A stretch of DNA of 64,000 nucleotides, taken from the NCBI GenBank assembly GCA_943787605.1, contig CALSNB010000001.1, positions 496,001 through 560,000 of the forward strand, given 5' to 3'. Position 1 is the stretch's first letter, and each line of letters opens with the position of its first letter. This document shows, one piece after another, positions 36,843 to 44,632 of this stretch. This DNA comes from GCA-2697345 sp002697345. Lineage in GTDB: Bacteria > Pseudomonadota > Alphaproteobacteria > Rhodobacterales > Rhodobacteraceae. The translations under genes and the position numbers were made by a program. Under the pieces are notes generated by a model. It had not been told where the DNA came from, made no database searches, and saw only the letters and a program-made list of their open reading frames with translations.

Positions 36843-37841
36843 TTAGTGTGAAATAGGGGCGACTTCTCGCTTACCTGGCTCATTTCTAATATCGGCTACG
36901 GATTCTAAAAAAGAACTTACGAATTGTATTTGCATTGTGATAGCAAAAATCAATAAGAACGCCGCCATTTGGTATTTTGTATACATACCTGCAGTTCCAG
37001 TTTGTGTGACTTCAAAATTCATTACTGGGGAATTAACAATCGCTTGCTTGGACCAGAGACAAATTAAAAATATTGTTATAGCTGTCATCATCCCAAGAAA
37101 TACCGAACCGTAAGCATTCACTTTTCCTTTTTTTCTGGAGTTGAATCCAGAGTATAGAATATCAACTCTAACATGCCCTTCTTGAAGTAGCGTGTAGGCT
37201 GAAGCAAATAAGAAGAGTGCGGCGTACCAGTACCTCACTAAATCTCCCATAAGAGATTGCTCATAAGAGAAAACAAATCTTGAGATAACAATCAGAAGTT
37301 CTGCTCCAACAATCATTAATGCAAGCCAAAAAAATCCTAAAGTACGTGAGAATAATGCAATAATGAAACCCAAAATTATAAGAGGGATATGGATCATTGT
37401 TCCTATAAAACTAGAACGTAGTAGTGCCGAAGCTATAGTCTCATTAAATAATACTGGCAGTAAACTTTCTACTCTTAACCAAGCAATGGATGCATCCACA
37501 ACCCCGACAAATAATACTGAGAAAAAGCAGGCACGAATAAAGTAAGTATTGAAGTTTGTAATTTGAATTGCGTCACTACGTAAAGTTCTATTTGGTGTTC
37601 TATTTACCCAGTAAATTATACTTAGAAAGCTAATAACATAAACTAGGGGCTGTATTAAGTTTTTAATAGATGGGTCTGAGAAGAACTCTCGCCCTGAAGG
37701 AACTCCAAATCCTAATAATAAAATATTATTTACAAGAAAAGCTACTAAAAATGCTAAAGTCAACCAGCCGATAGTTCGGACTAGTATAGCCGGCTGGCCA
37801 TCTAATGTAATTTGAGAGGTAGGGTTTGATGAAACCATCAA
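36843..37841 (-). CDS. dctQ: TRAP transporter small permease (DctQ), long form
   Basis: A 332-residue membrane protein, longer than the usual 160-220-residue DctQ. Its C-terminal part (LVRYWYAALFLFASAYTLLQEGHVRVDILYSGF) carries the DctQ signature with the conserved HVRVDI. About three additional membrane helices precede it (LTLAFLVAFLVNNILLLGFG; YVISFLSIIYWVN). The long form occurs with large DctM subunits of the mannitol/chloroaromatic type. Ten bases separate it from dctM. It assembles with DctM in the inner membrane. The start could be either of the first two Met codons. Confidence 0.87.
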   Translation of the reverse strand: MMVSSNPTSQITLDGQPAILVRTIGWLTLAFLVAFLVNNILLLGFGVPSGREFFSDPSIKNLIQPLVYVISFLSIIYWVNRTPNRTLRSDAIQITNFNTYFIRACFFSVLFVGVVDASIAWLRVESLLPVLFNETIASALLRSSFIGTMIHIPLIILGFIIALFSRTLGFFWLALMIVGAELLIVISRFVFSYEQSLMGDLVRYWYAALFLFASAYTLLQEGHVRVDILYSGFNSRKKGKVNAYGSVFLGMMTAITIFLICLWSKQAIVNSPVMNFEVTQTGTAGMYTKYQMAAFLLIFAITMQIQFVSSFLESVADIRNEPGKREVAPISH

Positions 37842-37888
37842 GTTACTCCAGAAGAAAAAACAGTCAAATCTACTTTATTATTTTTTAA

Positions 37889-37914
37889 GGGAGCCACAAT
37901 TAAATGCAGCCCCC
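37889..37914 (-). promoter_or_regulatory. Intercistronic stem-loop between dctP and dctQ
   Basis: On the transcribed strand GGGGGCTGCA and TGTGGCTCCC form a ten-pair stem including three G-U pairs, with loop TTTAAT. It lies 22 bases after the dctP stop and is not followed by a U-run in the transcript direction. It resembles the elements after the other two binding-protein genes and probably stabilises the dctP part of the mRNA. Confidence 0.6.
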
Positions 37915-37936
37915 CAATTTTTTGAATTAAAGGATT

Positions 37937-39022
37937 TTAAGTTAAGCCCAAAACTCTATTACGTTGGCTGGAAAATTCGATTTCAGCAATCGCACGGAAA
38001 CCACCAATATCCATAAGAGCAGCTTGGTAAGAATCGTTAACTCTTGCAGCTAGATCTGAGTGTTGACGAGTTTCCTCAAAAACTTCAGCAGCGGCATCAC
38101 CAAAAGCATCCCAAACGTCATCATTGAAGGAACGAAGTTTTGTTCCATGGTCATCAACTAACTTTCTAAGATAAGTTCCATTGTTTGCCATCGCTTCTTC
38201 TGGCTGAGCAGCATTTTCTTCCATACATGCGGCTTCAATTACAGCTCTTTCGTGATCAGTAAGATTATTCCAGAAATCTAGGTTCATTCCAAATCCAAGA
38301 CCACCACCTGGTTCGTGCATTCCACCTGTGTAGTAATACTGGGCAGCTTCATAAAACTTCATGAAGTAGTCATTGTATGGGCCCACCCACTCGGTAGCAT
38401 CAATAGATCCAGAAACAAGGTTTTCATAGATTTGCCCACCTGGAAGTGATACAGTTGAAACACCTAGTTTTGAAAGAACAGTTCCTCCAAGTCCAGGAAT
38501 TCTCATTTTTAGACCTTGTAAATCCTCAGGAGAATTAATTTCTTTATTAAACCAACCGCCACACTGAGCGCCTGTGCCGCCACAAGTAAGAGCTTTCAAG
38601 TTGAATCCCGCTGCAAGCTCATCCCATAACTCTTGACCACCTTTGAATTTGATCCATGCGTTCCACTCAGGAGTAGTCATCCCGAAAGGTACTGATGTGA
38701 AGTAGTTGTATGCAGCATGCTTTCCACCCCAATAATACTCAGCAGCAATATATGCGTGTGAATTTCCTGCGGCAACTTCATCAAAGCTATCAAAAGCCCC
38801 AACTTTTTCTCCTGCAGCAAAATACTCTGTTTTAAGAGCTCCACCTGAAATTGCATCAATGCGAGCACAAAGACGTTGCGCTGAAATACCTAGTCCTGGA
38901 AAATCCCTAGGCCAAGTAGATACAACTGTGATGGTTTTAACACCTTGAGCGACTGCCGGTGCTGCTAATACAGCTCCAGTACCAGCTAATGCGGCTCCTG
39001 TAATAAATTTACGACGTTCCAT
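37937..39022 (-). CDS. dctP: TRAP transporter substrate-binding protein (DctP), TakP-like
   Basis: A 361-residue protein with an N-terminal RRKFITGAALAGTG stretch that looks like a Tat signal, cut near AVAQG. The mature part shows TRAP family landmarks: STWPRDFPGLG, the carboxylate-binding Arg region GLKMRIPGLGGTVLSKLGV near residue 175, PGGQIYENLVSGSIDATEWVGPYND near 200 and YYYTGGMHEPGG. It belongs to the branch that includes 2-oxoacid-binding TakP and lactate-type binders, consistent with the downstream 3-hydroxybutyrate dehydrogenase. AAGGAGGA precedes ATG. It is the first gene of the TRAP operon, downstream of a 556-base regulatory gap. Confidence 0.92.
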   Translation of the reverse strand: MERRKFITGAALAGTGAVLAAPAVAQGVKTITVVSTWPRDFPGLGISAQRLCARIDAISGGALKTEYFAAGEKVGAFDSFDEVAAGNSHAYIAAEYYWGGKHAAYNYFTSVPFGMTTPEWNAWIKFKGGQELWDELAAGFNLKALTCGGTGAQCGGWFNKEINSPEDLQGLKMRIPGLGGTVLSKLGVSTVSLPGGQIYENLVSGSIDATEWVGPYNDYFMKFYEAAQYYYTGGMHEPGGGLGFGMNLDFWNNLTDHERAVIEAACMEENAAQPEEAMANNGTYLRKLVDDHGTKLRSFNDDVWDAFGDAAAEVFEETRQHSDLAARVNDSYQAALMDIGGFRAIAEIEFSSQRNRVLGLT

Positions 39023-39123
39023 AATATCATTCCTCCTTAGTTTCTTTTGACAGCTATTGATCAGTTTTTAATCAAGCCTAACCGATGATGGTCTCAACTA
39101 ATGAGATTTGCAACCTAAATTTA

Positions 39124-39161
39124 TTAATATATATCATAAATTTGTTAATATATATCATAAA
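39124..39161. repeat. Direct repeat, 17-base units at 21-base period, upstream of dctP
   Basis: TTAATATATATCATAAA occurs at 39124-39140 and identically at 39145-39161. The 21-base period (two helical turns) places both copies on one DNA face, as for tandem regulator sites. They lie about 100-140 bases before the dctP start. A palindrome, TGCAATATTGCA, follows at 39184-39195. Both are plausible control elements of the TRAP operon; the low complexity of the AT tracts lowers certainty. Confidence 0.55.
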
Positions 39162-39398
39162 GTGAGAATTTATATTCGACTTTTGCAATATTGCACTTAA
39201 AATAAATTATATAATTCAATAAAGTTATTTTTTGATATCTTTAATTTCGTAAAATCACCTGTAACAATATATGATAATTTATCTTGTGATCAGTTATTAT
39301 TTTTGAAGTGAATGAAATTATTTTTAGTTAATAATGAAATAAACTCATTACTTTTAAAATACTTACATTTAGAGAATATAAAAAAACCTTCGATTCTC

Positions 39399-39426
39399 AA
39401 AAAAAAAACGCCAGCCGAAGCTGGCG
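39399..39426 (-). terminator. Intrinsic terminator of the candidate small RNA
   Basis: In the minus-strand direction a seven-pair GC-rich stem (GCTGGCG complementary arms at 39409-39415 and 39420-39426) with tetraloop TTCG is followed by ten T (39408-39399). UUCG-capped stem plus U10 is a textbook Rho-independent terminator. No protein gene upstream on this strand needs it, which supports a separate RNA gene. Confidence 0.85.
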
Positions 39427-39474
39427 CTGAGTTATTGAGGCAGGTTTCATACAGGCAGAAACCTATCGAGCAGT
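39400..39474 (-). ncRNA. Candidate small RNA of about 75 nt
   Basis: The minus strand shows a complete small transcription unit. The promoter is TTGACT (39503-39508), 16 bases, then TATAAC (39481-39486), giving a start near 39474. Hairpin 1 pairs 39458-39464 with 39442-39448 (AGGTTTC/GAAACCT, nine-base loop TGCCTGTAT). A single-stranded GCCTCAATAACTCAG linker follows, then a terminator hairpin (39409-39426) with ten T. It has no plausible coding frame or ribosome site. The GC content of the transcribed part is clearly above the flanks. I do not recognise a known family. It is divergent from the yejA-like gene and could act in trans. Confidence 0.65.
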
Positions 39475-39480
39475 AAGCCG

Positions 39481-39508
39481 GTTATAAAGAAATTAAGAAG
39501 TAAGTCAA
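39481..39508 (-). promoter_or_regulatory. Promoter of the candidate small RNA
   Basis: TTGACT (-35) and TATAAC (-10) spaced by 16 bases on the minus strand, each one or two bases from the sigma-70 consensus, ending about 7 bases before the GC-rich RNA segment. Confidence 0.6.
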
Positions 39509-39578
39509 AGTTAAAAGTTTTAATATTATAAATTTTTAGTTAACTAGTATTATTACAACAACTTATGAGGTCCAAGTA

Positions 39579-41390
39579 ATGAAAACTAAATATAATATAA
39601 TAACAGTTTTAACACTTCTTTATTTTAGTTTTTTTTGTTCTTTAAAAGCTATCGCTGAAAGCCAGCATGGAATATCTATGTATGGAAAGCCTGCTTTACC
39701 ACAAGATTTTGTATCCCTTCCTTACGTAAACATAAATGCTCCAAAAGGAGGAATTTATGTTACGGGGGAAGTAGGAAGCTTTGATTCTCTTAATCCTCAC
39801 ATCAGAAAGGGAAGGGTACCTTGGCAACTTCGTTTTTTAGCCTACGAAAGCCTTATGGGTAGAAGTTGGGACGAACCTTTTACTCTTTATGGCTTACTTG
39901 CCGAATCGATCGAAGTTGATCCCAAAGGTCTATGGGTGGAGTTTACCATTAGAAAAGGTGCTAAGTTTTCTGATGGATCGTCGGTTACCGCTGATGATGT
40001 ATTGTGGTCGTACGAAACACTTGGAACAATTGGGCACCCTCGCTACGCCAATACTTGGAAAAAAATTAGCAAATATGAGAAAATTTCAAACCAAAAGGTT
40101 AAATTTATATTTAATCAACCTGACAGAGAGTTAGCTCTAATAATGGGCTTAAGGCCAATCTTAAAAAAAGCGCAATGGCAAGAGCATAGTTTTAAAGAAA
40201 GTGGGTTGGATGTGGTACCCATCTCGACAGCGCCTTACGTAGTTAGCGATTTTGAGGCTGGGAAATTCATAAGTCTCTCACGAAATAAAAATTATTGGGG
40301 CAGGGATCTTCCGTTTCGTCGAGGCACTAACAATGTTGATGAGATTAGATTAGAATTTTTTGCAGATGGTAATGCCCTTAAAGAAGCGTTCAAGATTGGA
40401 AAATTAAGCTCTTTACGTGAATCTAATGGTGCAAAATGGGATCAACAATACGATTTCCCTAAGATAAAAAATGGAGAAATTACAAAGTCAATAATCCCAC
40501 ATAAGAGGCCATCAGGAATATCAGGTTTTGTGATGAATACCAGAAAACCTTTATTTAAAGACTGGCGTGTGCGAGAAGCATTGATTCAAGCTTTTAATTT
40601 TGAGTTTATAAATAAAAAATTAAATAACGGAAAAATGCCAAGAGTTACTTCTTATTTTTCAAATTCAGTGCTGGGTAAAGAGAAGGGGCCAGCTGTTGGA
40701 AAAGTTAAAGAATTTTTACTACCATTTTCAAGTGAGTTATTACCTGGAGCACTGGAGGGCTATGATCTACCGATTTCAAATGGTTCCGAACGAAATAGAA
40801 CTGGCATAATCAAAGCCTCTAACCTACTTGAGGAGGCAGGTTACAGAGTGGTTGATGGAATTCTGAAAGATAGTAACGGCAAACCATTCTCATTTGAGAT
40901 TCTTCTTAGACAGGGTAGCTCTGAACTAAAAGCTATTACTAATATCTATTCAGAGGCGCTAAAGCGATTGGGAATATCTCCTTCAGTGACAATTATTGAC
41001 AGCGCTCAATATAAAGAGCGTACTAACGTATATGACTTTGATATGACGTACTATAGGCGAGGTTTGTCATTAAGTCCTGGAAATGAACAACTTTTATATT
41101 GGGGATCAAATGGTGTTAGTAACCCAGGTTCCAGAAATTGGATGGGTATCAATTCTATGGCAGCAGAGGAGATGGTAAGACTTATGTTAAACTCTCCGGA
41201 CAGAGAAGACTATATATCAGCGGTAAGGGCGTTAGATCGAATATTAATTTCAGGAAGGTATGTAGTGCCAATTTGGTACTCACCCTATTCAATGCTTGCC
41301 CATGATTCAAACTTAAAATACCCAGATAATCTGCCAGCTTATGGCGATTGGATAAATTTTTTACCAGATGTTTGGTGGTTTGAAAGTTAA
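39579..41390 (+). CDS. Extracellular solute-binding protein, YejA-like (peptide/microcin-type ABC)
   Basis: A 603-residue SBP_bac_5 protein with a signal peptide (cut near AIA-ESQ). The YejA branch is indicated by SMYGKPALPQDFVSLPYVNINAPKGG, GEVGSFDSLNPHIRKG, YESLMGRSWDEPFTLYGLLAESIEV and LSPGNEQLLYWGSNGVSNPGSRNWMGI. YejA with YejBEF imports oligopeptides (and microcin C) in relatives. No permease or ATPase gene is adjacent on this strand, so it either works with subunits encoded elsewhere or lends its substrate to another transporter. Its 5' region adjoins the candidate small RNA promoter. Confidence 0.9.
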   Translation: MKTKYNIITVLTLLYFSFFCSLKAIAESQHGISMYGKPALPQDFVSLPYVNINAPKGGIYVTGEVGSFDSLNPHIRKGRVPWQLRFLAYESLMGRSWDEPFTLYGLLAESIEVDPKGLWVEFTIRKGAKFSDGSSVTADDVLWSYETLGTIGHPRYANTWKKISKYEKISNQKVKFIFNQPDRELALIMGLRPILKKAQWQEHSFKESGLDVVPISTAPYVVSDFEAGKFISLSRNKNYWGRDLPFRRGTNNVDEIRLEFFADGNALKEAFKIGKLSSLRESNGAKWDQQYDFPKIKNGEITKSIIPHKRPSGISGFVMNTRKPLFKDWRVREALIQAFNFEFINKKLNNGKMPRVTSYFSNSVLGKEKGPAVGKVKEFLLPFSSELLPGALEGYDLPISNGSERNRTGIIKASNLLEEAGYRVVDGILKDSNGKPFSFEILLRQGSSELKAITNIYSEALKRLGISPSVTIIDSAQYKERTNVYDFDMTYYRRGLSLSPGNEQLLYWGSNGVSNPGSRNWMGINSMAAEEMVRLMLNSPDREDYISAVRALDRILISGRYVVPIWYSPYSMLAHDSNLKYPDNLPAYGDWINFLPDVWWFES

Positions 41391-41420
41391 AAATTTAAAA
41401 TGAGGAGGGTACTTATCAAT

Positions 41421-41754
41421 TAACACTTTGATAAATTATCGTTAAGATAGTGTAAACGCTTAGACATTAAGATATTGTCGCCACTGTCTTGAGAACCTAG
41501 AAAAGGAATTGATGGTCTACGATCAACTTCACGATAGTTACTTTTCTCATAAAAACACAGGCAACAGTATTTTGATCTTCAACCTGCAAAGCTATTTTAT
41601 CAATACCCGTACTTTTTGCTACTTCTTCTACTTTTTTTAATAAATGCTTCGCATAACCCTTACCTCTAAATTCTGGTAAAATAGAAATCGCTCGTAAAAG
41701 CCAACACCCACTTGCGCATTTCTCTAGCTCAGTTTTTGTGAAGAAACACCACAC
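41421..41754 (-). pseudogene. Decayed GNAT N-acetyltransferase
   Basis: The frame from GTG 41754 reads into WLLRAISILPEFRGKGYAKHLLKKVEE (acetyl-CoA-binding motif A) and IALQVEDQNTVACVF. The homologous continuation YEKSNYREVDRRPSIPF...GGDN-like SGDNILMSKRL is found only after a one-base shift, ending at TAA 41421-41423. Restoring one base in the A-run at 41551-41555 would join them. The N-terminal half of the domain (strands 1-3) is missing and does not appear in any frame upstream, so the gene is truncated as well as shifted. The surrounding gap 41391-41868 holds nothing else I can support. Confidence 0.7.
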
Positions 41755-41868
41755 TCACGGTTCTTTATTGCTAAGACAACAATCATTTAAACACACTAAT
41801 AATAACTCTCAAACGTCTTTCCAGATCCTCATCCGCAACACACTCATCTTAACAAAGAAGTAATATAA

Positions 41869-42534
41869 TTACTTTTTCTCTTTAGGGTAAACTAAACCTG
41901 CGGAAATAACTAATTTTGCTGCCTCTTCGATAGTCATATCTAAGTATGTGATGTCTGACTTGGGAATAAATAATAAAAAACCTGAAGTTGGATTTGGGGT
42001 GGTTGGTATAAATACGGAAACCAGTTGATTTTTTTTATTTGGATTTTTTTCTGCTATTTCACCCTTAGAATCTGAAGCTACAAATGCAATTGCCCAAATT
42101 CCTTTACGTGGATATTCAATCAAACAAGCTTTATCAAACGAACTATCTCTGGAGGACAGCACGGTTTCTGCAATCTGCTTTATGCCGCCATAAACAGATC
42201 TTACAATAGGAGTTCTGTCTACTAAATTTTCACCAATTCTGAGAAAAGTTCTTCCAAGAATTCCCTTACCTACCCAGCCAACAATAACAGTAAAAACTAA
42301 GAAAAATATAACTCCTAGGCCTTTGAGGTTTATACCTATATATTCTGCGAAATGATAATTATATGGTATCAAAGGTAATACCCAGCCATCAATCCAGCCA
42401 ATAATGGAGTTAATTATCCACATGGTGAATCCAATTGGTGCGATGACTATTAAACCAGCAAGAAAATTTCCTCGAATTTTGGCAAGAACCCGGAAACTAT
42501 AGCTATTATTGAGATTTTTATCTCTTATGGCCAT
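41869..42534 (-). CDS. DUF502 family membrane protein
   Basis: A 221-residue protein with two membrane segments near the N-terminus (FLAGLIVIAPIGFTMWIINSIIGWI, residues about 25-50, and GLGVIFFLVFTVIVGWVG, about 72-90). A soluble domain follows, with the DUF502 pattern RTPIVRSVYGGIKQIAETVL and VFIPTTPNPTSGFLLFIPKSDI. The molecular function of the family is not established; it is widespread in bacteria and resembles plant COV (continuous vascular ring) proteins. It lies 93 bases after psuG on the same strand and might be co-transcribed. Confidence 0.9.
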   Translation of the reverse strand: MAIRDKNLNNSYSFRVLAKIRGNFLAGLIVIAPIGFTMWIINSIIGWIDGWVLPLIPYNYHFAEYIGINLKGLGVIFFLVFTVIVGWVGKGILGRTFLRIGENLVDRTPIVRSVYGGIKQIAETVLSSRDSSFDKACLIEYPRKGIWAIAFVASDSKGEIAEKNPNKKNQLVSVFIPTTPNPTSGFLLFIPKSDITYLDMTIEEAAKLVISAGLVYPKEKK

Positions 42535-42627
42535 TTTATACCTAACTGCTAATAATTGAACAGAGTAACAGAACGTTTTTTAATGCTTCTGAGACTTAAT
42601 GACAAGGTTAAGAATTATATGACATTT

Positions 42628-43536
42628 TTATGGTTCCATTAAGTTAATCGCTATTTTGGCTGCTAACCTTGCATTATTGATGATTAAAGCTTTATTTGCT
42701 TCTAAAGATTTCCCATTTGTAATTTCAAAAATTCGATTAAGTAAAAAAGGTGTCACATCTTTGCCTTTAATTTTTAACTCTTGGCTCTCTGATATAGATT
42801 GGGCCACAACTTTTGATATCTCTGACCAGGGTATCTCTTCTGAACTAGGTATGGGGTTTGCAATTAATTGACCTCCAGAAAGCCCTAACTCTTGTCGAAT
42901 TTTAAAAGCATCAGCAATTTGTGTAGTACTGTTCATTCTTGATGGTGATTTTATGTTTAAAGATTTAGACCAAAAACCTGGTAAGTTATTTTGCCCATAA
43001 GTGATTACTGGAACTCCGAGAGTCTCCAATATCTCTAAAGTTTTTGGTATATCTAAAATCGCCTTTGGTCCCGCACAAACTACATTTACAGGCGTTTTTG
43101 ATAGTTCATAAAGATCCGCTGAAATATCAAAATCGATTTCTGATCCACGATGAGCTCCACCGATCCCTCCGGTTGCAAACACCTTAATTTGCACATGGTT
43201 CGCGAGTATCATGGTTGCTGCAACAGTTGTTGACCCTGTTTGTCTTTTTGCAAGACAAGTCGCCAAATCTGACCTTGATAGTTTTTCAGCAGTTTTAACC
43301 TGACTTAAGGTCTCTAATTGATTAGATTCAAGTCCAATATGAATACTTCCTTCAATAACTGCAATTGTTGCGGGAGTAGCTCCATTATCCCTTACTGTTT
43401 TTTCTACAATTTTTGCCGTTTCTAAATTTTTAGGGTAGGGCATTCCGTGGGTTATTATCGTGCTCTCCAGTGCTACTATAGGTAGACCTAAACTTCTTGC
43501 TTTTTTGACTTCCACTGAAAATTTAATTGGTTTCAT
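42628..43536 (-). CDS. psuG: Pseudouridine-5'-phosphate glycosidase
   Basis: A 302-residue protein from ATG 43536 (GAGG nine bases upstream), which overlaps the kinase stop by 14 bases. It shows PsuG landmarks: VALESTIITHGMPYPKN with the catalytic Glu, GATPATIAVIEGSIHIGL, SRSDLATCLAKRQTGSTTVAATM containing the active-site Lys region, VFATGGIGGAHRG, VVCAGPKAILDIPKTLE and NARLAAKIAINL. The reaction is reversible cleavage of pseudouridine 5'-phosphate to uracil and ribose 5-phosphate. Together with PsuK it makes a salvage pathway for pseudouridine from RNA turnover. A longer start at 43581 is less likely. Confidence 0.95.
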   Translation of the reverse strand: MKPIKFSVEVKKARSLGLPIVALESTIITHGMPYPKNLETAKIVEKTVRDNGATPATIAVIEGSIHIGLESNQLETLSQVKTAEKLSRSDLATCLAKRQTGSTTVAATMILANHVQIKVFATGGIGGAHRGSEIDFDISADLYELSKTPVNVVCAGPKAILDIPKTLEILETLGVPVITYGQNNLPGFWSKSLNIKSPSRMNSTTQIADAFKIRQELGLSGGQLIANPIPSSEEIPWSEISKVVAQSISESQELKIKGKDVTPFLLNRIFEITNGKSLEANKALIINNARLAAKIAINLMEP

Positions 43537-44413
43537 TCGTTCGATCCTCAGAAATAAATTTACTTGTCTGCTCAATGGCATATTTGAATGCTACAAAGTT
43601 ATCTTCACCTTTTAGAACTTTTGCTATATGCGATGCCATGAGAACGTCTCCAGCACCAGTCAGTCTCTTAACTTTTACTCTCGGTGGCTGAAGCTCAATA
43701 ATTTCACTTTTTGACGCTAAACAAGCAGCGTTTGGACCATCTGTTATTAAAATAGTTTTTAACCCATTTGAAAGTAGTGCGGTTGCAGCCTCCTTAGATG
43801 TATCAAACTGCATCTCTGAAATTAAATTTGCTTCCTTTAAATTTAAATATATATTTGCGCCTGGATGGTCTAAAAAAATTTTTAATCGAGTTACCTTGCT
43901 GGGAGAAGCTGGGGCCAATCTAAAGTCAGATACCTTAAATCGTTCGTTGTGGCGAAGAATCTTTAATACTGCCGGAGATAAATTACTATCTACCGCTATA
44001 GGGCCTTTCCAGTCTTTGTAATCGCCCACTAAAAGCGGATCTAATACCGCATCCTTTGCACTTTTTAACAAAGTCGTATCTGCTACAGCAAGCGCAACAC
44101 CAGTTTTATCTTCAATAGCCATATAATAATCAGTTTTTGAGCCTGGTTTAATAATAATACTTTTGCAGATTATGCCTGCTTGCTCACATACATTGATTAG
44201 TTCTTTGCCAGCTGAGTCATCTCCTAAAGCAGAAAGTATCGAAGGTATTATCCCGTGGCTTCTTAGTCTTGTTGCTAAGTTCATGGTTACACCACCAGGT
44301 AATTTCTCTATGTGTCCTTCTATATCATCAGAACGCGTTAATTTTTTTGAAGATCGACCTATAATATCCCAAAGAATTGAGCCAATACAGACTATTTGTG
44401 TTGCTTGTGTCAT
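43523..44413 (-). CDS. psuK: PfkB-family carbohydrate kinase, pseudouridine kinase
   Basis: A 296-residue ribokinase-fold kinase: N-terminal VCIGSILWDIIGR, the PfkB motif 1 region KLPGGVTMNLATRL, and the C-terminal anion-hole and catalytic motif RLTGAGDVLMASHIA with the Asp base near residue 255. Overlap with psuG (14 bases) makes pseudouridine kinase the specific call (pseudouridine to its 5'-phosphate). It is divergent from rpsB across 219 bases. Confidence 0.92.
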   Translation of the reverse strand: MTQATQIVCIGSILWDIIGRSSKKLTRSDDIEGHIEKLPGGVTMNLATRLRSHGIIPSILSALGDDSAGKELINVCEQAGIICKSIIIKPGSKTDYYMAIEDKTGVALAVADTTLLKSAKDAVLDPLLVGDYKDWKGPIAVDSNLSPAVLKILRHNERFKVSDFRLAPASPSKVTRLKIFLDHPGANIYLNLKEANLISEMQFDTSKEAATALLSNGLKTILITDGPNAACLASKSEIIELQPPRVKVKRLTGAGDVLMASHIAKVLKGEDNFVAFKYAIEQTSKFISEDRTNETN

Positions 44414-44531
44414 AACACTTTATTGATATCTAATACCGTAAGTTGCAAGATCGAAACTAATTTTTATGAATGTTATTAAAAAGAATACTTGTACAGGTCT
44501 AACCTTTTATCTATACGGCGGTAAATTCACA

Positions 44532-44604
44532 GGCGGAGTTCGGGCTAAAGAGGGAGAAATCCTCTGATGTCCACCGGTTGAGAGAAATCTCTAACACCCC
44601 GCCG
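44532..44604 (+). promoter_or_regulatory. Structured 5' leader of rpsB, candidate S2 autoregulatory element
   Basis: The 100 bases before rpsB are GC-rich compared with the flanks and fold into a three-way arrangement. A closing helix GGCGG (44532-44536) pairs with CCGCC (44599-44603). Inside it are one hairpin AGAGG/CCTCT (44549-44553 with 44561-44565) and one GAGA/TCTC hairpin (44580-44591) capped by a GAAA (GNRA-type) tetraloop. The ribosome site AAGGAAA follows after 15 bases. Leaders of rpsB-tsf operons in other bacteria bind S2 to repress translation; that this one does so is inferred. Confidence 0.55.
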
Positions 44605-44632
44605 AGGCACAAACCGGAAAGGAAACTTTACT

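Larger units (their letters stand above)
39023..39578. other. 556-base intergenic region between dctP and the yejA-like gene
   Basis: No protein-coding frame is credible here. The left part (39023-39200) should hold the dctP promoter, a 21-base-period direct repeat and the palindrome TGCAATATTGCA at 39184-39195. The stretch 39200-39395 is very AT-rich without obvious structure. The segment 39399-39508 contains a candidate small RNA gene on the minus strand. The last 70 bases hold the yejA-like promoter and ribosome site (GAGG at 39567-39570). Confidence 0.7.

Noticed and set aside
39200..39395. AT-rich tract examined for a replication origin or more repeats
   Set aside because: No DnaA-box clusters or iterated units were found; it looks like plain AT-rich spacer.
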